From Isoetes taiwanensis (Eukaryota > Streptophyta > Lycopodiopsida > Isoetales > Isoetaceae), in NCBI GenBank assembly GCA_021234155.1, contig JAJEKV010000175.1, forward strand, positions 515,815 to 579,814: a stretch of 64,000 bases of DNA. Direction: 5' to 3'. Positions within the stretch are counted from its first letter, which is position 1. The number at the start of each line of letters is the position of its first letter. A program made the position numbers and the translations under genes. The notes beneath the pieces were generated by a model. That model was not told where the DNA came from and searched no databases. It saw only the letters and a program-made list of their open reading frames with translations. Positions 58,961 to 64,000 of the stretch are shown here, in pieces.

Positions 58961-60536
58961 AAGCATTTCATCACCGAAAGTGAACATCCCAACACGAGGC
59001 AGTTCAAGAATCAAACACCACGAAAGTGACTAGAAAGGCGGTAGATTATATTATAGTGGAGATTTTTTACAAAATGTGGCAGCCCGGCTATTTCCGCTAT
59101 GGGCTTTGCCCTATATACAAAAAGCGGGCTCGAGCCCTATCTACTAAGTCCTAAGAGGAAAAACCCTCTACTAGGGTTGGGCGAGAGGTGATCGGAGGAG
59201 ATGGTAGAGGTTACGCTCCGGATCCCAGAAGGTCTGAGAACCACCTCCATCCCGTTGGTCTTGGTGGGATGTTCAGCCATCCGGCACACCGGCCGCGTCC
59301 ATGCGAATGCCACGGTTGTGGCAGCGCCCGAGATCGAACAATTCATCTTACAAGTGATCCACTCGGCGGTTAGTGGGCATGGTGCAATCTTCGTTCAAGC
59401 GGCGGCTTGCGGCCATCTTGGCGCCATCGGATGCCGCCGTTTCTCTCGGTTCGTCTTATATAGCCAAGCGAGGAACTCCTTGTCGGCGTGGACCAATCAC
59501 ACAAATCGCGCGTGTTTGCAATGCAAAATTTGTTTCTAAAATGAGAATCTGTTCTCCGCGCATATCTAGCCATGGTACCTTCGACACATTCCTTTTAATG
59601 ATATCCCGCCTTGAGTTGCCGGCATTGAATGCCATTCCTTCTTTCCCACCGTCGAACATTAATGGGTGTCCTTTGCCATCTGTCACATCGATCTTTCTTT
59701 CCGTCTCATCCTCACGTTCATTGCTTCTCCCTTACGTTTTTGGGGACTTAGCCAAATTTTTTGCCTCTCAATCCCCTTCTTAGCATCTTTTGACACTGGC
59801 ATCATCAGCGGTTCTGTTTTGCACTCTTCATACCTCTTAGCCTCGGTTATTAAGCCCTAAAACAAACCTTTTACCCCGTTCCTCTGCGCCTTCATCCTCA
59901 GGTGCTTTCGACTTTCGTCTTCCGCCTTTGGCATCTCTCTTAGTTTCACCAAATCATTCCATGGCTGCCCCAAGATTTTCTACACTTCAAACTCTTTGCT
60001 CCCAAGGATCGGCCCTTTTTTGCATCTGTATCCTTCTTGGCGCCCACTTTCCGTGAAGCCCTTGTTGGCCCGATAAAAAGTGTTGAGCGACACCGGCTTC
60101 TGAATTCTCTCAAATGGAACTTAGGCTCCAAATCTGCTTGATTCGCGGCGGTTCATGCGCCAATATTGTTAACAGCCCTTAAGGTTACACCACTGTGGTC
60201 GATGGCACCACTATTTCATTGACTCAACATTTGATTTCTGAGGTATTTCATATTCCCTTGCACACTCCTTGTGTATCATGGTACGCTATCAGGATATTGA
60301 TGTCCGCGAGTTTGGTGCTTTGCTTATCATGCCAATGTCCATCGTCGACCAATATCGACAAGCCTCATGAGACCTTTGTGAAATTTTTGTGGCGCCAAAT
60401 TCCTTGGGTATTCTATCAAGAACACCCATATCAATAAACCTTTCTATAACCTGGTCCTTCTTTGCTACACACTCCAAGCACCACATAGATTGGCCCCAAA
60501 TGATGTTCTATCGTCTTCTCCAAGAAATGGACCGCC

Positions 60537-61151
60537 TTGAGGTACCACTTCCATTCTGAAGTTTACGTGGGAGGGCACTTTCAAGCCCTCATCGTCATTA
60601 CTTCCCTCCCACACCACCAAATTCTCATACTTCCACTCGGCGCTCCCTTCAATCAATCACCAAGTTGGCACATCCGCCCATCTTCCCACGGTCATGACCA
60701 CGGTCACCTCATGTCCTTTGTCTCTTCCTCGCTTACACCATCCACTTCACACCATTTTTTCCCAAACCTCCCAAACGGGGCAGCGGCCGGTTCCACCACC
60801 ACAACACCCTCGTCGGTTGTTGTATCGGTGTCGGCCGAGGATGCTCAGGCTGCTGCTCTTAAGTTACAAGAATCCCAAGGCGGCTCTTATGGCGGGGTTC
60901 AGCAGAATTTTCGAGGCCTCGATCACGGTACCACCAAGACCTTCAAGCTGCAAGCTGCCCAAGTTGCAACTTTGGAGGCCAAACTTCAAGACAAGCATGA
61001 AGCTCTCTTACGGGCTCATGCGGATCTCAAGTACACAAGCTCAAGTCAGCCAACTTCGCGGTCAGCGGGCTCGGCTCGGTCAAATTCAGACTCTATTGGA
61101 GCACAACAAGTCCAAAAGCTCTCACAGGTACCAGGGCGAAGATATTGCTAA
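60537..61151 (+). pseudogene. Coiled-coil part of the extra G1 ORF
   Basis: A 204-codon frame, the longest in this element. The N-terminal 80 residues are low-complexity (S, P, H). From about residue 95 there is a helix-rich part with AEDAQAAALKLQES and LQAAQVATLEAKLQDKHEALLRAH, a clear heptad pattern, then a serine-rich tail. Function unknown. The order (transposon-like domain, linker, coiled coil) recalls Gag-like or DNA-binding accessory proteins. Confidence 0.45.
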
Positions 61152-62070
61152 ACTCAATGCCTTGTACTTTCGGGCTGTGTGAAAATTTCAGCACTCAAGT
61201 TCAAAATCTTTTCAGCCGGGGCGGCTCAAGTTGCCTCCTTGGCGGCTCGGCTTTCCACGGACCTCTCGGCTCACCTCTCTTCAAGATCAGCTTAGAGGTG
61301 CGAGAAAGCGAGAAAATACTTCGATGGCGGAGATTGCGTGCCGTCTCAATACGGGGAAATCTTCCTCCCGAGGTCAATCCTTCTCGAAGCGGGTCCGTGA
61401 CGATCCATTTTACTCCCTACTCGAAGGGACAATCGGATCCGTGATCTCGAACAATTTCTGCGGCAAGCTATTGATCTGTGATGAGGCTCAAGCCAAACTT
61501 GGCGCCCGGACTTCAATTCTTCCACGAGAATGCGGTGGACTTCCACGCTCCCTCCTGCTATCATGATTATGTGGTTGCTCGGCGCCACCTCTTCCTTTCA
61601 AAGTGGCCTTGACTGATGGCCTGTGGATATCCAGCGGCGGTGCTGATTTTTCGGTTGGCGAGAACTCTCCATTGAAGACAAAGGGTTGTCTTTGTGCCCT
61701 TGTTGTCTTTGATCTCATACCTTTGTGCCGATCGGACTTTCTCACTTTCCAGCGTGGTTCAGCCCATGGCTTATATCTTTCATGATTTCTATCTGGGTGA
61801 TACGGGAAAACTTTGGCAATGGGCCGCGCCCGACTTTTCGGGGTGACCTTTGCTGCAATGGGTGCCGGGGATAACAATCCATATCTTGCGGATCTGCTTT
61901 CGGACCAAAACTTTTCATCCGAGTACATGCAGGCTTGCCAATCATTTATCTCTCGGCAGCGAGGCGGGGCTACAACAAATTAGGAAGTATCTAGGACATC
62001 AGAAGATCTTCCCTATGCACAAGTCTATATCGACACCTCATTTGATTTACAATCGATTCTGAGGACTCTT

Positions 62071-62568
62071 TTGGATAGCAAGGCGGTCCCCACGGGATGG
62101 GATAGCCCTCTGTCAACTCTCGACTCTCTGCTTCTCTTTGGGATCGTTGGTGTCGGGCACTTGATCCGGATCTTGTCGATCAATTCGGGTCCGCCCTTTC
62201 GGCAAGGTACGGGCATGGTTCCTTCTCCCTATGCTTCACAGGCGTACCTCCCGCCCCGGGTTCTGACTTCGATTGGCGCCTTCCTTTTTTGGACCAAGGT
62301 CATGGATGGTCATGCGGGCTGGACACCACCTCGGATCTCGGCGGATCTCGGTGGGATCCGCGTTTTATTCGCCGATCACATTGGGAAGAAGGTGCTACTC
62401 ACGGACAACACCACCAATTGGATCTACATTGCTAATGGCGTGGTTGGCAAGCGGCTTAGCGGATGCGCTTCATGGTCTCAACACCTTCTTGCGAGCGCCT
62501 CCACCTCACGATCCTTTGTCCATCTTCAAAGCAGGATTTTTGCGCTGCCCTCAAATGCATTTTGCTAA
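62071..62568 (+). pseudogene. Unassigned ORF at the 3' end of G1
   Basis: A 165-codon frame with two hydrophobic stretches (LSTLDSLLLFGIVGVGHLIRI, and VLTSIGAFLFW) and a later KVLLTDNTTNWIYIANGVVG block. A membrane association is possible but not compelling. It lies about 330 bp before the 3' LTR. No family recognised. Confidence 0.35.
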
Positions 62569-62883
62569 GCTCCTTAAATCGGCGTCCCATTTTTCCTTTG
62601 CAATCCAAATGCAGCGTCGGTGCCTTTGGCCTTGAACTGTCTCCTCATGGAGTGTCGGTACATTTCTTGAGCGCACGCTGCACGCGAAGACATAGTGCGC
62701 TCTACCGTTTTCTTATTGATCTGATCACGCCCTTGGCCAAAACACACCTCAAGCTCTTCAATCGCCAAGATCTCATCAGCCCGATTACCATAATGGTGCC
62801 CGTCCTCACTCCGTGAGGATCACTTTCAGGTGATGGCTTCAGCCCTCGGCGCTTCCTCCTTTTCTTCACTGCGAGTGTCGTTT

Positions 62884-62893
62884 GGTGGGGGAG
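62884..62893 (+). promoter_or_regulatory. G1 polypurine tract
   Basis: GGTGGGGGAG lies immediately before the TG of the 3' LTR, the expected plus-strand primer; one T interrupts the purines. Confidence 0.7.
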
Positions 62894-63474
62894 TGTTGAA
62901 TCTGTGCCTCTGATGCGGGACTATTCATCTATCGTCGGACGAGGTCAAGCTCAAAGATCCTCGGTCAACCCGCGGATTGGGACATCCAAGCCTCCTGAGA
63001 AGACTAGCGGTGAGCCTTGGTCAAAGCCTTTGGTCAACAACAAAAGCGTGGCTTCGGACAAGTGGCGGCCCGTCGCCGCCAGCGTCGGCGTCGGCGTGAT
63101 TCTAGGCACTTCAAGAGCACGCCAACATTCCCTGCAAATCCAGGCCTCCTTCGGGAGTAAACGCGAGAATCGATCGAGTGTCTATATTGGGCCCAAGGCC
63201 ATTGTACTATATATATGAGTAGAGTTAGCTCATAAGTTTTTAGATGAGTTTTGAGTCTTGTCTCCTTTGGTTTTTTCTCTCTATTTGAGAGCTCATGTAT
63301 TTTCATCATTGATATCAAAGGAAGCTTATCATCCTTCTCTCATTTGTTCATTTCTCTTCTTTCTCTTCTCTTTCAAACCAAATCTGGCGTGACATAGTCC
63401 CACGGACTCTCTGTTAGATCACGGGTCCTCCAGAGGGTCTTCTTCGGGGAGTTCCAGAACCCGGACCCCAAACA
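62894..63474 (+). repeat. 3' LTR of G1
   Basis: 581 bp, TGTTGAATC...CCCCAAACA, with the TATA run near 63206-63217. Confidence 0.88.
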
Positions 63475-64000
63475 AAAAGAAGATGCGAGGCCATGCCATG
63501 TTTGGATCCAAATGTCAACATACATCTTCTTTGGGACGATTAAACAACATCAAATTCTAATAGGCCTACTTACATTCTTAGCTCCATCGACATATTCATT
63601 AGCACGATCAATGAATGCATAATGTCTAGCTGAAAGAATGTCTGCGGGATTGTCTAGTTTGATTGTTGCCTAGACATTATTTAGAACGATCACGCAGAAT
63701 GTCTAGCTGAAAGAAAGGGTGCATAAAACCTGAACTGCCAATTCTTTGGTGCCTAATTTTGTAGTTAATCATACAACATAACCCACTTTACGTTTTTCAA
63801 AATTGCATAAATCTTATAATGAGTATGGAATTTTTGTTTTAGAGGTGAAAGGAGAGACAGCGAAGTTTACGCTTCCACTGAGTGCAATGCCAATATGTGC
63901 AGCTCACGAGCACCACAATCATTGCCACCGCCTCCACACATCCCAACAATAGGGGCCATGGTCACCGATGCATGTTGGCTACCAACACACGCAAAGCAAA
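63475..64000. other. Right flank, no gene recognised
   Basis: AT-rich sequence containing two diverged copies of an AATGTCTAGCTGAAAGAA block (about 63623 and 63696). Nothing else supported. Confidence 0.4.

Larger units (their letters stand above)
59000..62883 (+). other. Extra 3' coding-like region of G1
   Basis: About 3.9 kb between integrase and the purine tract. It begins with a short AT-rich leader (59040-59185), then open stretches on the plus strand in changing frames: 59201-59783, about 60050-60440, 60537-61151, 61603-61990 and 62071-62568. A stretch YTTVVDGTTISLTQHLISEVFHIP (about 60184-60256, spanning two frames) resembles the start of the 'putative plant transposon protein' domain found in other plant retroelements. 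Env-like membrane features are not evident. This looks like an additional, retroelement-borne gene or genes. Confidence 0.5.
52538..63474 (+). mobile_element. Full-length Ty3/gypsy element, family G1, 10.9 kb
   Basis: Between TG...CA LTRs (52538-53109 and 62894-63474) lie gag with two zinc knuckles, protease, RT, an RNase H with its acidic residues in place, integrase with a GPY-type tail, and then nearly 4 kb of extra coding-like sequence before a purine tract and the 3' LTR. It is the same family as the minus-strand copy at 1-3800. AAGAA before the 5' LTR recurs two bases after the 3' LTR inside an A-run, a possible target duplication. All ORFs are broken by small indels and stops. I could not match the primer site to a tRNA. 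Confidence 0.9.

Noticed and set aside
59000-62883. An env-like gene in G1
   Set aside because: No signal peptide, fusion-type segment or transmembrane anchor that I can defend; the extra ORFs look more like transposon or coiled-coil proteins.

Overview
This is a stretch of plant nuclear genome dominated by nested and decayed transposable elements, with one recognisable host gene. The case for a plant is direct. A ten-exon non-phosphorylating glyceraldehyde-3-phosphate dehydrogenase gene (GAPN/ALDH11 type) lies on the minus strand at 9825-12424. There is a plant-style PPR fragment near 18.3-18.5 kb, an initiator-tRNA primer site of the usual plant LTR-element type, and several plant Ty3/gypsy and LINE remnants. 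I cannot name the species. Bacterial features such as operons, CRISPR arrays and ribosome-binding sites are absent, and I saw no tRNA or rRNA gene.

Layout. 1-3800 (minus): the 5' half of a Ty3/gypsy element, called family G1 here, cut by the window edge. 3845-5400 (plus): a LINE 3' end with a poly(A) tail. 5401-9824: intergenic. 9825-12424 (minus): GAPN. 12434-16616: unassigned. 16617-20202: a segment bounded by inverted repeats of about 150 bp, containing the PPR fragment. 21.5-22.4 kb: a second LINE 3' end, followed by a hairpin of about 110 bp. 23.9-26.5 kb: a broken pogo/CENP-B-like DDD transposase. 28.5-29.0 kb: four tandem 118-119 bp units in front of a coiled-coil ORF that is split by the next element.

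29514-40641 (plus): a complete 11.1 kb LTR element, called G2 here, with 2.4 kb LTRs and perfect TCCAC target duplications. It carries an extra RNase H-like domain upstream of its reverse transcriptase, and its own RNase H has lost catalytic positions. 41366-50031: an LTR-internal-LTR-internal-LTR array. Its LTRs are about 2.8 kb, its internal regions are only about 297 bp (a primer site and a polypurine tract), and perfect ATTGA duplications flank the whole array. 50.3-50.8 kb: a tandem repeat of about 200 bp. 52538-63474 (plus): a full-length G1 element with 572/581 bp LTRs and nearly 4 kb of extra coding-like sequence between integrase and 3' LTR.

One technical point affects everything. 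Real exons and near-identical repeat copies carry many one-base indels, often at CAG, CTG or CCGG sites. This looks more like uncorrected long-read error at CHG-methylated cytosines than natural decay, so many 'pseudogene' calls may describe the assembly rather than the organism. Some in-frame TAG stops may instead be real CAG-to-TAG changes.
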